Assembly: GCA_014904985.1 (NCBI GenBank)
Contig: MU129107.1
Location: forward strand, 1 to 54,219
DNA from: Hydnum rufescens UP504
Taxonomy: Eukaryota; Basidiomycota; Agaricomycetes; Cantharellales; Hydnaceae
Direction: 5' to 3'
DNA: 54,219 nt
Below, one piece after another: positions 11,446 to 23,780 of this stretch. Both the position numbers and the translations under genes were made by a program. Positions within the stretch are counted from its first letter, which is position 1. Every line of letters starts with the position of its first letter. The notes under the pieces are model-generated. The model searched no databases. It was not told where the DNA came from and was given only the letters and a program-made list of their open reading frames with translations.

Positions 11446-14400
11446 AAAGTTGAGGCTTCAGGAAGGCCCTCTTATAGACTGAAACTAGCCCAGGCACCAT
11501 AAATCGGTATTCCTATCTAGGAAACAATTGAAATTCGGACATAAAATACTGGGCACAGCCTGAAGCAGTGATCTTTCCCGCATTTCCGAGCGTGGTTTTT
11601 ACGAGGACATTAGCAGGAGCATCAGCCAGGAGTCTGGGAAAGTCCAGTGGAACCTGATAGCACTTTCCCAATAACAGCAATGCGGCCTCGTGCGAAATGT
11701 CGCCAAAGTTAAAAAAGCAACCCGGAAGTTGCCGCAAATCCAATCTGGAGGGCGGGAACGGGAACGCTTATGCAGTGTATGTTATGTATTCGTTATAACG
11801 TATGGTGCGGAACAAATTGGCCAAGATTGGGTCCCTGAGACAGGCTGCCTGATAATTTTTTGCACTGCAGCCACAGCCTAGCCCGAGAATACCCCGCATC
11901 CATGAATGGGTTAATAGAGGAATTCAACGCAGCTTACATAATATTTATATTCTCGATGGCCAGCAGTCGAGTGTTTGACAGGAATTGCTATCAGCTTGGG
12001 AATCAGTTGTGGAATCCAAAGATCGTGCTAATTCTTGGTCGATTCTCGCCTCTGCGTAAAACCCACCTAAACACAGGGTAGAAATGACCTTCATTTACTG
12101 TCGCATTCAATGGCGTGGGCCTCCAATTGATTCTGGGGATGGGCGAGGATCTGATTTCTTATCGGTTCCATCCTCAGAGCCGGAGCCATATCTAAAGAAT
12201 ATGAAACGCAGAGAACTCAAATCCTCCAGGGTGAAAGCCTATTTCGACCGCAGGTTGGCCCTGTCACGTGTGACATGTGACAGGCGCTCAATTCCCAAAT
12301 TAGGAATCAAAACCTGGGTCAAAATTTGTCTGTCACCCTGATTTTTTAGGAACGCTGGGAGCTCGCTACCGAGATTATCGCTGTTTTCACCAGCGGTCAG
12401 CACCTCGGACATACCGGTATAATCTAGGCCGTTCCCCGCGGCACAATCGTCAACTTCGTCTCATTGTCAAATAAGCATGTCTGTTTCTGAATCCTCACTA
12501 TAATTGGAGGGTTTTGGCGCCCAAGGACGGAGAATCACATCATTTTGCTAGGCGGCCTCTCTCCAGCGTCGTGGGCAAGCAGAGTTGGTGGCAAGACAGT
12601 TGACCATGCAACCGAGGCAGGACACCACAAAACGGTGGAGCGTGAGGCGACTGGCTGGGCTCTTTTAATCAGCTTGTATTGGCTGGTTGAAAGGAACGTC
12701 ATTAACTAGACCCAAGTTTGGAGGTTTCCAGCTCGTTTTCGGTGGTTGGAAATAGAGAGCAGGCCTTCAAAAGGGAAATGCATAGAAGAGAACAACAATA
12801 CAAGTCCATTGGAGTGTCGAAAGAGTATCACGCCCACTTCGGTAATAGATGGCCTTCCGGAGGCACTTGGTTGAGAAGGATGGATATAGCTCTTCGAATG
12901 TGTGAGAATCGGACATGTAGGGCAATTGTGGGCCAGATTGGCTGCTACTATTCCAGGTCCCATTGTGCTCAGTCACCTTTCGTCTGAAATCCTCTGAGCG
13001 CTTAATCAACGCGGATGTGGACGTCCGACACATATCATCCGAATACACCGCAAGATCAATCATTAAAACTAGAGCTCGTCTATAAAGATCAAGCGGCTTA
13101 GCAAGGATATTCATGAATGAGAGTCGCACGAAATGGAGAGGCCTTTGTATTTGCAATATAATCAGAGACCTCTCGCTGTGGAGAAATGGCCTTCACGGCC
13201 GTAGACGGCACGCCCAAGAAGTTGCAGCCACCCGCCAAGGGAAACAGCCTGAGCTTTCCAACATAGAAAGGGGACAACAACGGCTGGCATGGATACGTCC
13301 ATGTGTTATTCCCCAAGCACAAGAGCAAGGACCACGAAGGAACGTATGGGAATCGCGCGCTTCCGCATTACGTAAGATCCAATTCCCCCTTTGTCTCAAT
13401 TTCCTTGACCCAGATTTGCTGAAGCATTTATCTACATTTCCTCCCAAATATCACCAACTCCAGAAATCCCTTGACATCTTCCATTTCGTCGTGATCTTCC
13501 CCGGTAGGTGCAACATCTGAAAACGCTAGATTCCTTGCATCTCCGATCCCTGCATCTGCGTAAGTGGGGACTTCCAAACGATGCTCGTTTGGTTGACCCC
13601 TCCAGGTCAGTGATTGCTAGTATGTGATAGGGGATAATGTAACATGACTCCAGTGAATAGTTCTTTTTCTGGCGAGAATATACTATGACAGGCTGAAGCC
13701 AAGAACCCCCTTGGCATACATCATTTAGTGTATTCCACCTCTAATATTATCATCACACTACAGCAATGCAAGACCCATGCGAGTCCTAGATGCACCGGTT
13801 TGTGGTCGATCCGGAATCCCCCCAGAATACGTGAATTGTGGCCTCGGCGGGTCCGAAACTTCTGACTGTAGATCCCCCAGACCCCGAAATAAATCCTAGG
13901 CCCTCCCACGCAAGTCACTCCAGACTTATTTATTTTAGCTATCTCAAACCTCCGACTCCCCAACTCCTAGAGAGAGAGTGTGTACAGTATTGCCAGCCAG
14001 TAAGCCAGCATCGCCCATACCAGAATTTGCACATTCTGTACCCTTGTGACCTGAGAGACCAATCTGGGAATTTTCACATGCATCCGAAGCCCATTTTGGG
14101 CTCACAATACCGGAATTTAGTGGTTTCAAATTAGCAGAACTGGGATACCTAGGGCTCGCATGGGTCCTAGTCACACAACCACCTGAAATCCCTGATCCCT
14201 AAATCGAGCCTATCGAGCGAGTTTATTTTTTCTCGAATGGCGAAAAGGGTCTCCCATTTTCTCAACCTCCGCTGAGGTCGTCGGTCCGATGATTGGCCAC
14301 GCCGTATGCAGGGTTAGGGGACTTAGGGCGATCATTTCGGTTCCGCATTCGGGCAGGAATAGTGTCCTGTGATGAACTAGCAACCTATTGCGGTCACAGC

Positions 14401-14812
14401 CCAGTAGGCAAACTAAGGCGGAAAATGTACAGTGGGCGAATCAAAGAGACCGTTTCGGTTTACAATAACGAATAGACTGTAATCGCTCCGAAGAGGGGGC
14501 GTATCGGGCGCAGGACTTAGCAGTACTGCCTCTTGGTGCGGAGAAATCGGCGGCCGCGACCAACCCTCCTAGTCACAAATCTGTGCTAGGATGGAAGCGG
14601 AACTGAGTTGGGCTCGTGTAGATCCCCGCACCGAGAAAGAACGGAAGCGGTAAACTGTCCGGTCCCTTTGAAGATCACAGCTTTACTGTAAAGCTCAGGG
14701 AATGATACAGAGCAAGTTATGGGTGGGTGCGTGTTACAAATATTGCGGGGAAAACAAAATACCGTCCGAAGTCAAAGGACAAAGATAATGAGATGGAAAT
14801 TGGTATACAGCA
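11446..14812. other. Long gene-poor interval with unassigned open frames
   Basis: No domain recognised over about 3.4 kb. The best candidates for decayed or unknown coding are on the minus strand. At 11513-11743 there is a stretch including FPRLLADAPANVLVKTTLG. At 12767-13156 there is a frame including MNILAKPLDLYRRALVLMID. Neither has a clear start, splice structure or family. A short palindromic patch with nested CACGTG/TGTGACA words lies at about 12266-12287. The segment 13740-14700 shows nothing beyond short frames. Confidence 0.4.
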
Positions 14813-16231
14813 CTATTCATCCCCAATCTTCGGAGCAAGATAGTACTGGATTGAACCTTGTTCGAATACGTATGCAACCTAAGCATGGAGTCAGAATCAT
14901 AACAGGCCTTCAACACACGCTTCACTTACCAGTAAAGGAACGTCGCTGCTGAGCTTGAGTTCTACATGCGAACACAACCCAGTCGATTTGGAAAAATTGA
15001 TCAGGTATTTGAGCGAGAAGCTCAAAGTCACTGCCTGGGTAACCGAGATGGAAACCGTGTTCTCGTCGTTGTCCGACTCGTCACCTTTCTTCGCCTTCTT
15101 CGCCTTTTTGGGAGATTTACCCTTGTCTGCCGCGGCCTTTCTCTTTCGTTTTTTGGACTCGGATTCCTCCTCAGACTCGGACTCGGGCTCTGGCTCCTTC
15201 GACGCCTCCTCTTCGTCGTCAGATCCCTTGGCTGGTTTATCCACTTCCTCCTCCTCGTTATCCTCTTTAATGGATCCGCCGTCATCTTCCTCCATGTCTG
15301 CGTCCTCTGCATCTTGCTCCTTTTTCACTTTTGGCTTCTTCGAAGAACCATTACTTTTCGACTTCCGTTCTGCCTCGTAACGATTATGGGCGGCATCCGT
15401 GGGCTTCAACAGGACGCTACCGTTGGCGATCTCTCCCTCGGAAGCGAAGCGAATGCCCTCTTTGTTGACTTCGATCCGCACTGACTCGCCAAGTTGTGCG
15501 AGTTCTCTGCAAATTCGCGCGAACTCGGCAGACGGCATGGTGACTTTGCAATCATACTCAGTGTCTGGGATCCCGAGGGTGTCGGTATCAATGTCCATTA
15601 ATTTCATTTCGTATTCTGCGACGCGGTCCGTGTCTGTTGCTCTGCGTCAGTCTCCCTCACAAACACGAAACGTGCGAGACAATTCACTTTTAGCCTCAAA
15701 TCGCAGGTTGAGGACGTCCGCGTTGTCCTCTGCTTTGAGAGTCACCTCGTCATCGTCTTTAGCGCATTTGAGCACTTTAGTGAGTGAACCAAGATTGACA
15801 CCCAGTGGCATTGTGTGATCGCAGCGGTAGGCTTTGAAACCATCCTTTTCGAGTCTAACAGATACTAGCGCGACGTGGGAGTTATCCATCGCCTGTAGAG
15901 ACTGGAGAACGCGTAACCGTTAAGTGTTCTAGGAAGTCATCATTCGTGACAGTGGTACGCACGAGACCCTCGTCATTGCACTCGAAATTGGCATCCGTGA
16001 CGAGTTCCTACACGCGACAAAAGGCGATTGGATCGGAAAGGTCGTTCAGAATCCACATTACGTCGAAGGCGCGATACATACTTTGGCAGCTGAAGGCGAC
16101 AATGAATGGGGGACGCGAATTTGCGCGAGGGCAACGAGTCAGATCATTGGGACATGGCACCGAGGACGAACCAGCGCACCTTCAAGTACTTTTTTGATGA
16201 CATTTGCTGCTTGAAGCTTTGCTTCGAACAT
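14813..16231 (-). CDS. PCNA: Proliferating cell nuclear antigen (sliding clamp) with a large insertion
   Basis: Trimeric DNA sliding clamp that tethers replicative polymerases and repair factors in the nucleus. Six exons: 16231-16180, an 8-nt microexon 16089-16082, 16007-15963, 15901-15688, 15633-14930 and 14878-14813. Together they give 362 residues, against about 255-260 normally. Diagnostic blocks are [17 protein letters not shown] at the N-terminus, [34 protein letters not shown], the interdomain connector [17 protein letters not shown], and [10 protein letters not shown] at the C-terminus. The lysine in EVNKEG falls exactly at residue 164, the position of the ubiquitin/SUMO-modified K164. 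Extra sequence of about 110 residues (about 186-297) replaces a short surface loop. It is acidic ([23 protein letters not shown]), then basic and NLS-like ([20 protein letters not shown]). The frame is intact throughout. It diverges from NUP107 across about 200 bp. Confidence 0.96.
16082..16089 (-). other. PCNA: 8-nucleotide microexon of PCNA
   Basis: The exon reads CTGCCAAA on the minus strand, between an acceptor ending CTTCAG and a donor GTATGT. The flanking introns are about 90 bp (16179-16090) and 74 bp (16081-16008), both GT-AG. Joined to the neighbouring exons it gives [17 protein letters not shown], matching the universally conserved KKVLEALK-type helix of PCNA without a gap. Skipping it would lose the conserved helix residues and shift the frame. 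Confidence 0.88.
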
Positions 16232-16432
16232 GACGAAAAATACAAGGAAGAAGGATGGCGGAGTTGGTAGCGTGTCTGCAAACTCCGACACCGCGCGGAG
16301 AGAGCCGACTTGTTGAACCCCGACGCCATTCTCGTCCTGTGGACTTTCTCTACCCCGATCCCCTGCATAGCTAAGTTCCTGGATCCCGCCCTGGCTCGTC
16401 CCTAGACTTTTAGATTATTGGAATTGGCCGTT
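16232..16432. promoter_or_regulatory. Divergent promoter between PCNA and NUP107
   Basis: The two start codons are about 200 bp apart on opposite strands, so their promoters must overlap. A GC-rich CCGCGCGG stretch lies near 16291. I see no TATA box and no clear MCB (ACGCGT) element. Shared regulation is an inference from distance only. Confidence 0.5.
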
Positions 16433-19400
16433 ATGTCTGGTGCAATTGGCGACGCGGCCACCACTGCCGAAACTTTGTTTGCACAGTCTCTGCAGCTATT
16501 CCCCATCCAATCAGAGCCTGTGAACGATGAATCCCCGGTGCTTGATGTCTCCAATGGATTGGCGGCTCGCTTCCGCCAAGTTTGCTACGACCGACACGAT
16601 GAATTATCGGAGACGGCTCGTACTCAAGCTGTCCCGGAGGACACACTCAAACTATGGGAACTTGAACAAAATACATGGGAGCTAGTGGCAGATCTGTACA
16701 TGTACGTAGATTCATGAAATATAAGATAATTTCCCAATTTCATCTTATGCTATTGATCCAAGAGATCGCGCGGTCCCACCATTTGAAGGCCCTTCCCCGC
16801 AGGCCCTCGTTGCGGCGAATCCGTATACTCCAGAAAAGGTCTTGATCCGTCAAGCATTAGAAATGTCGTCTACATTAAATGAACTGCTTGTCAGCTTTCC
16901 CATTTGACGCTTCGCGGTCATCAGATTCATAACCGCTCACCGTTCAGATTATTCGTAATTGGCTTCAAAAAACCGCGCCAACACCACACGCTCCGGAGAA
17001 CCGGCGAGGTTATTGGCTCTTTACAAAACTCGAACTCGTCCATCAATTACGATCCAAACTCCCCAAAACCACATCCACAACGTCCAACCGAAGAAATTTC
17101 GTCAATAACCTTGTGGAAGAATTGGATCCTGATGTCGTTTCGCGGACACTGACCCAAGACCCGTCTCACCCAAGGGTCTTAGACCCCAAGGATGCCGTAC
17201 GTCTAGCCATGCGGTCTCTCACATTTTGAAGCAACTGTTGAGATGCTGCATTCACCCAGGAATTCGAAAAGGCTTTATCGCAGTCGCTATATAGTCACAT
17301 TCGATCAGGTGATATTGCGCGTGCGATGGAGATTTGCAAATCGGTCGACCAGCCGTGGCATAGTGCTGCCCTTCGAGGTGCGATGACATTCTCGTGGAAT
17401 CAGATTGGTGTGTAGACTCTGCGTGGCAGCTTTGCAATGATTTTTACACTCATTATTCATAGCTAGTGATCTAGACGAAGAAGAGGAAGGAGCCATGGAT
17501 GAAGATGGCGCGAGAATCGTTTGGAATGGTAATCTGCGACGCAAACTATGGAGAAAAGCATGTCAAAATGGGGCCATGAACGTATGTTTTCGTTCGCAAT
17601 TTAACCAGCCTTTCGCAACTGACGCGTACCCGTTGCCCAACGCGCCCCTAGTCGGCTTTGCCAACATCAGTGTGCGTCCTTTTGGCTTCCCTCGCGCCTT
17701 CTTTGACGACACTGCCTACGCTTGCCCATGGCCTCACCACATGGGAGGATCATATGTGGGCTCGAGTCAGTGCCCTCTTCGAAGAGCGTGTGGACCAGCT
17801 GCTCGAGCGCTATGGAGGATTTTGGTCCACTCAAGGGATCTCTCTAGATGACCAGGTGTCTGAGTCGAATGTCCTGGAGGAGAGTGATGAAGCAGTCTTT
17901 GAGGATGAAGTTCGCAAGGTATTGGATGAACTCAAGGAGCTGAAACTATTCGATCGGTGGGACATACTCCTTATGCTTCTTCCTTCTCGTGCCCTATCAT
18001 CGTGGTTCCCGCATTGATCTGATTCAATTATGAACTGAATTATCGACAGGTTCGACTACAGCAATCGATTCCACTGGGCACAATTGCACGTCATATTAGG
18101 GCAGACGGACAGTATGTTCGATGCTTACGCACAGCTATTAAGAGATGGCCGTTGGCCAGCAGGGGATCGCAAGTATGCTTGAATAACTGAATGCATCCGC
18201 ATTCATAACTAAGGGTCCGTATTCAATTCTGATAGTGAGCACCTTCAACACGTACGATTTTTCGCCCATATGTGCTTGTTCCTGCGACACATTGGGTTTT
18301 CTGTGCCCGTCCATGCTGCAGACACAATCCTGCAAGCCTACATATCACTGTTGGAGGGGAGTCTCGTCTTCACGCGTCTGGGGGCCCTTCCATTCTAATG
18401 CTGTCTCGCGGCTGGCAGGAACAGGAACGCGGCGACCTCGTCGCGTTGTATGTTGGTGCTTTGGGCGATAATGCAATTCAGCGATATGCCGTTTTCCTTT
18501 CTAGTGAGTTGCTTCCCCTGATATTTTTGGTGACTCAACATCATATGACCCATAACTACTTTAGATTTGAGCCTAGATCTATCTAAACATGATCGACTGG
18601 TGGCTGTCAATCGTGCGAAGGAACATGGCCTCGACGTGGAAGCGGTGGCTTTCTCCACTGCTGGCATTGTCGCGCGAGAGGAGCTAAAGGTTTATCTGCC
18701 GAATCCTTCTTCATCATGGCCAATATCTCACATGGTGTGTTCTAACAGAAACTCCCCTCATATACATCATCATTACCATCCCCATCAGACTTTGACCTCC
18801 AAATAAGGAAAGAGGAGCTTGTTCTATGCCGTTCTGTAGAATGGCTCACATTCCATGAGAGCAATCATGGGCATGCCCTTCGGCAGGCCAACGCAATATT
18901 GCGTTATCTACTTTGCATTGGCAGCCTATCAGCGGCACGCGATCTTCTGCTGAGTCTGCCTCCGCAAGTGACAAGCCACGCCGTGTCATTTGGGGTGGAG
19001 GGACCGGAGCTAGTCCATTTCCGGCATTTCTTCGAAGTTTGGGACGGATTCACGGGCCTGGGTGCGGTGCGCACGTCTGAACCCATCGATCCTGCCCAGA
19101 AAATGGAGGCCCTCGAGTGGAGAAAGCAGTATTCTGTGCGTTGTGCTATTACAGTCGCTCCCATTGCAACGAATGGTATGCGTGGAATTGAAACTGACGC
19201 GCAGATTTGTGACAACAGATAACTCTAGACAACGTGCGAGAAGCGTGTGAGAATTTGTTTACGTCTGGGTGGCTAACCGCCATGGAAGACGAATATGGTA
19301 TGTACCACAGCCTCCGGAAAGGAAATAATGCTAAACCCAAACGTGATGCCCATGCGGTAGACGAAAGGCGATCGAGGGAAACCGAACGCATTCGCCAGAT

Positions 19401-19722
19401 TTACATTCCCGAACTTGTTATTCGCCTGCACCAGGAACTATACGTATCCAGGAGGTTGTTCCCTGGGTAAGAAGCCTCTGTCATTATATCCATTAGTAGA
19501 TTCCCCACGATTAATGCTGATCTTGAATACTTGCCCCGCCATCACAGGAATCTCAGACACATATTCCGTCTGACGACTATCGTTGCTGACGATCGGTATA
19601 CCTTGTACCGAGACTTTGTCTCTGGGGGAAAGAATCGCCTGGATGAATATCTTGGAACTGTTCGAAGTGCCGCGCTGGCTGTGCTCGATGATGGTAGTAA
19701 AGATCCATTTTCATCCACGTAG
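16433..19722 (+). CDS. NUP107: Nucleoporin Nup107 / Nup84 homologue
   Basis: Scaffold subunit of the Y-shaped (Nup84/Nup107-160) nuclear pore complex. The start at 16433 reads MSGAIGDAATTAETLFAQSL. Successive exons carry NTWELVADLY, YTPEKVLIRQALEM, IIRNWLQKTAPTPHAPENRR, RSGDIARAMEICKSVDQPWH (the conserved 'ExA(I/M)xxCxxxxQPW' helix pair), NGNLRRKLWRKAC, TTWEDHMWARVSALFEERVD and RHIGFSV. They continue with GDLVALYVGALGDNAIQRYA and HDRLVAVNRAKEHGLDVEAV, and the C-terminus is KNRLDEYLGTVRSAALAVLD. The protein is all alpha-helical as expected for this family. There are about ten short introns. Frame continuity is doubtful between about 17590 and 17710, where no clean exon joins GAMN to TTWEDH. 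That could be an unusual intron or an indel. Exact borders were not all resolved. Confidence 0.88.
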
Positions 19723-21648
19723 CTTTTTCCTTGGCGTGTTTGTGGTTCCTGTGCCATTAGTGTGGCCCCCTGAACATCATTGCCGGAGCCTACCCATATC
19801 GGGGAAGCTAAAACATTGTGCTTATGGGATCCAATAATAATTGGGACAATGATGAAACAAGGCCTTCGCCTTTAAGGTGCCCTTGTCTATTGGCGAAACA
19901 TAATAGAGAGGTAGGATTCGAGTGGCAGCTACAACCAGACAAGGTCTTTACGTAAAGAACAGGTTTCAAGCGGATTATGCCGAGGGATTTGTTGTGTGGG
20001 TTGGTTGGTTGGTTGGTTGGAATTCTTGTTTACATACCGCGTAGGCTCCCATAAAGGGACCAAGAGCGGCTCAAGTACATGATGAATCAGTACTCGAGAT
20101 TATTCTAAAGTTGGATAGGGTATTATGAAGGGGGTGTGTGAAGGGGTAGATTCTGATTGATTCTAAAGATTAGTTGTCGGTGCTAATAGAAAGTACCACC
20201 TCCCTCCTAGCGGCAGCAAGTGAAATAGATGTAGACCGGGTGTGTTCGGATCAGAAACGTCTTCGCCGATCATCGAATGTAGGCCGGGACCCATCCACCA
20301 TGTTCAACCCCCTATTTCCTATTTCTATAGTTGACAATAAGCATAAATCCGGTGGCTATCGCGTTGTGGCACTTGGAGACGAGGGTCAAGGGCGGCTTGT
20401 CAATCATTTGGCAATGCCACCTCGCGATCCTAGGCAGGCGTATTTTTATCCAGGGTTATCCGCAATAGTCAGCGGGCCACTGCGATCTCCCGACCACAGT
20501 GGGACTGCTCAGCGAATGTACATGGAATTACGGCCTCATGATGATTGCCGTCAAGGATGCGCATGCACGCACCGACACGCCGCAGGACCGAGTCTCCGAG
20601 AGAAATTTAATAGACGTTGTGCGGTCCGAATATATGAATTTTTGCCCTTGTCCTCGAGGATTAATAGCTTCATTAACAAGTACGATGGATTGGCCAGAAC
20701 CAAGTGCAGACAAGTGAACTAAAGGTATCTCCACACCGGTTTCTGGGAGCAATGGACCGAGGCAAAATATTCGTTAATGGCGGGGAGGTGAAATTAAGCC
20801 CCAGGTGAACCATTAATCAGTGGTTAATCAAGCGGTGTGCCGCAGCGTCCCTGGAACTGCCAATAGAAATCAGGTACTCTTCGGACAGAGGGGCCGGGAA
20901 GAAAAGGGTGGAATTTGGAACTATACGATTTTTAATCAAGATACTCAGGGATACGCAAGTGAATTAGATACTTGGGATAACACGTTGAAAGCGAACGGAC
21001 CAGGGGCATGGTCCCCTGGTGGCGAGTGACTACGAACGAAGGGATGCTGTCGTCCGTGTTCACCTCGATGGTGTGGTTTACGGATGGGCTTTCGGCCAAC
21101 GCCGTGAGTAGCTCGCCACTTTGATTCATCCCGCTTTTTATGCAAGTTTCATTGACATTAGAAGCAAAAAGGGTTCTCAAATATTAATATAATTTCGAGG
21201 CTGCCCCCGATCAAGCACTTCAGGCCTCAACGCAGTTCGGCCACACGGAGTCAAGACCCATTCCACCCCCAGGGTGTTTTCCACAGAGGACCCCCTGTGG
21301 GAGGTTGGGGTATCCATGAGGCCAAGCCGCCCAATGATAGAGAAAAATGCACGGCTATACCTGTCATTGTTCAATACAGTTTGCCACTGCCTACGCTTCA
21401 GGTATCTGCAAAATCTCCGTATAAACAATAGTTTCCAATCTCCCGGTCAGGTTCACAAAACTTGCCGCTATCCCGTTGCCAATGAGATTATGATACAGCG
21501 TAAGAATGTTTCATCTCAAAGCCAAGGGTGCGGCCTCCTCACGGACTGCACCGCTCACAGAGTCACATTGCTGTTTCCCATCCCTTTAAAAAGTCTTCTT
21601 TTCTCTGGCTTTCTCTAACTTTCTCTGACTTGACCTATTTCATATTCG
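19723..21648. other. Intergenic region, nothing recognised
   Basis: No gene recognised; the open frame at 20174-20722 has no domain and no intron-linked continuation. A (TTGG)n run lies at 19998-20020. The region 21595-21640 is CT-rich (repeats of TTTCTCTGACT/AACT) and probably forms the pyrimidine-rich promoter or leader of the downstream homeodomain gene. Confidence 0.45.
19998..20020. repeat. (TTGG)n microsatellite
   Basis: About six perfect units of GGTT/TTGG in intergenic DNA. Confidence 0.9.
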
Positions 21649-23275
21649 ATGTCTGGCAGGAGCTCGCGCCAGCCTGCTCGAGGCCGACCCCGCCGTCGTT
21701 CTGGTGGTACCTCTATTCTCTCGATTGGACCGCCACCAAGCGCAGGTGCTCATATATAATTTATTTATATTTTAGACGATGGATCGAGTGACTCCGAAGA
21801 CTCTGACCATGACACAAGTACTTACGATGGGAATCAAACCCAACAAAACGATACAGAACCCGAGACCCGTCCCAGGCGGACGCGTACCCTAATGACTCCA
21901 CAGCAACTCACGATTCTTTACGCCCTATTAAGAGAAGTACATTTTCCGTGATTTTTCTCCTACCACCCCATGGAGCCTGAAGGAATTGTCGTTTTCTAGA
22001 CCAGGTTCCCAACTTCTGCACAACGGGAGGAGGCTGCTAGACAGACTGGACTTACTGCTCGAAAAGTACAGGTGGCTATTGCAGATTTATTGTAGATATA
22101 CCTGCTTGCACTCAGACATCTACTTTTCGTAGGTCTGGTTCCAGGTGAGCACACTGCAACCAACACCTTGGGCTCCACATTTGACAGGTTGTACTCCTCA
22201 AAGAATCAACGGCAGAAACAGGTGAGCTCATGTTCCTCCGGAATATCAGCTCTATTGTGAATCATATTTACAGAGCGATGCTGCTAAACGTGCGCCCCCG
22301 ACATATCCAGGGGGACCACCCGAAGCATATTCTTCTCGCCAGCCAATGTATGCAAGCGCGGCTCCATCCCGGATCCAAGAGCCTCGCAGAAATTACCCTC
22401 AGTACACGGCACCCACCGCACTTCCTCCTGGAGGAGGGCGCCCATCTGTATTTGAGAGTAGGAGCCGTGGGAGTGGTCCTCAAATCCCGGTAGATCCACG
22501 TCACAGATCTTCGCCCGATCAACATTCCTCTGCAGGCCGTGCTGCGCAGAATGCGACCTTGGCTTGGCAGCAACAGCAGCATCAGCAGCAACAGGCTGTG
22601 CCCGCATACGGACAACGCTCGGTGCCACAACCTGGGGCCCCTGGCTTCCATGGAATGACGCCTCCAGGCGGCCATGCCAGTGCCGAATCGTATCGTCAGC
22701 ACCCACGCTATCCTTCGGCCTCTCCTCCTCGCGCAGATTCTCCATCATACACGTATGGTATTGCACATGGGGGACTCCGCCTCCCTCCTCTTCGACCAGA
22801 ATTGGTCAATCGAGCCGGGCCCCCAACATCCCCAACTGCCTCTTCAGGCTCCTATCGGAGTCCGATTAGTCCGATTGGACCACCTTTTACTCTTGAGCCA
22901 GACCCAATCTGGGACCCTAGCAGGATCATGCGCCAAGGTCCGGGCGTGCAGCCCTCGAATCCCATGCCAGATCGCCAGCGAAGCCGAGGCAACACATTCG
23001 GTGAGACGCGTTTGCCCTTGGCTGGTGGTCCTCCTCCGCCCTCGCAGTACTCGCAACAGCCTAGGTATGCACAGGCTGTTCCCCGGGGACCACCCATGGA
23101 GATGCGCCCGAGCCCGCAGGCACCCAGTGCCTCATCTCCGCGCGGACCTCAGATGCCCGCTGCCGCTGGTCCCTCTGGTGCTCCTGTAGCTTCTGGATCT
23201 GGTGCAGGGCCTAGCAGACATACTTCTGCCTCGCCGCCCAAACGTTGGGGCTGGTCACGTATGACCCGTCGATGA
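21649..23275 (+). CDS. Homeodomain transcription factor
   Basis: Predicted nuclear DNA-binding regulator of about 440 residues. Exons: 21649-21706 (MSGRSSRQPARGRPRRRSG), 21776-21936, 22000-22071, 22133-22144 (12 nt), 22204-22221 (18 nt) and 22274-23275. The homeodomain spans about residues 50-108: helix 1 RPRRTRTLMTPQQLTILYAL, helix 2 FPTSAQREEAARQTG, helix 3 LTARKVQVWFQNQRQKQ. The invariant W48, F49, N51 and R53 are present. The usual R52 is Q. Preceding it is an acidic Ser-rich stretch (DDGSSDSEDSDHD). The remaining 330 residues are Pro/Gln/Ser-rich and disordered, with a PPKRWGWSRMTRR C-terminus. The frame is intact across all six exons. Exon 1 could alternatively end later, at a donor near 21745, but that would leave a 30-nt intron. 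It is not a mating-type pair by context: no second HD gene or MIP gene is adjacent. Confidence 0.92.
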
Positions 23276-23296
23276 TTGTAAGGCGATCAACCCATT

Positions 23297-23374
23297 CCTT
23301 TCTTTCTTTCTTTCTTTCTTTTTTTCGGCGTTCTGATCATGTTGCATATGTTTGTTTGTTTGTTTGTTTGTTTG
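23297..23374. repeat. (TTTC)n and (GTTT)n microsatellites in the 3' flank
   Basis: A TTTC array at about 23297-23324 and a GTTT array at about 23350-23374 lie just after the homeodomain stop codon, probably in its 3' UTR. Confidence 0.85.
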
Positions 23375-23780
23375 AGCATCTTGAGCTTTCCATTTTTCCT
23401 GTCCTCGCCATTGCATTCATCCCTATCCCCATCATCCTCATTTTCGGTTCCCTGGAGGTCCTCGGGACACTGCGCACTCCATCCATCCATCCCCCATCAT
23501 TGTTATGGTCTTCAATCATCGTTCTCGCACACTATCGAACATTTCTAGCTAATTCACCCTTTATAACGGTTGCAATCGCTCTCCCGCCTCCCTATAATCT
23601 GTCACCCGTGTCTCGTCTGACGCTTCGTCATTGATCATTTGCATGGTATGCTAGCATTCCCTAATTATAGTATCGACACCACCGGTGTATTTTGTATATA
23701 CCCATTCAATTTGTTGTGCATCATGACCCCTAGTTACCCCTCTGACTCGAATTACACACATGCCTGACAAATACCTAGGG

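Noticed and set aside
21649..23275. Mating-type (HD1/HD2) locus
   Set aside because: Only one homeodomain gene, no divergent partner, no mitochondrial intermediate peptidase neighbour, and a canonical 60-residue-type HD rather than a TALE domain.
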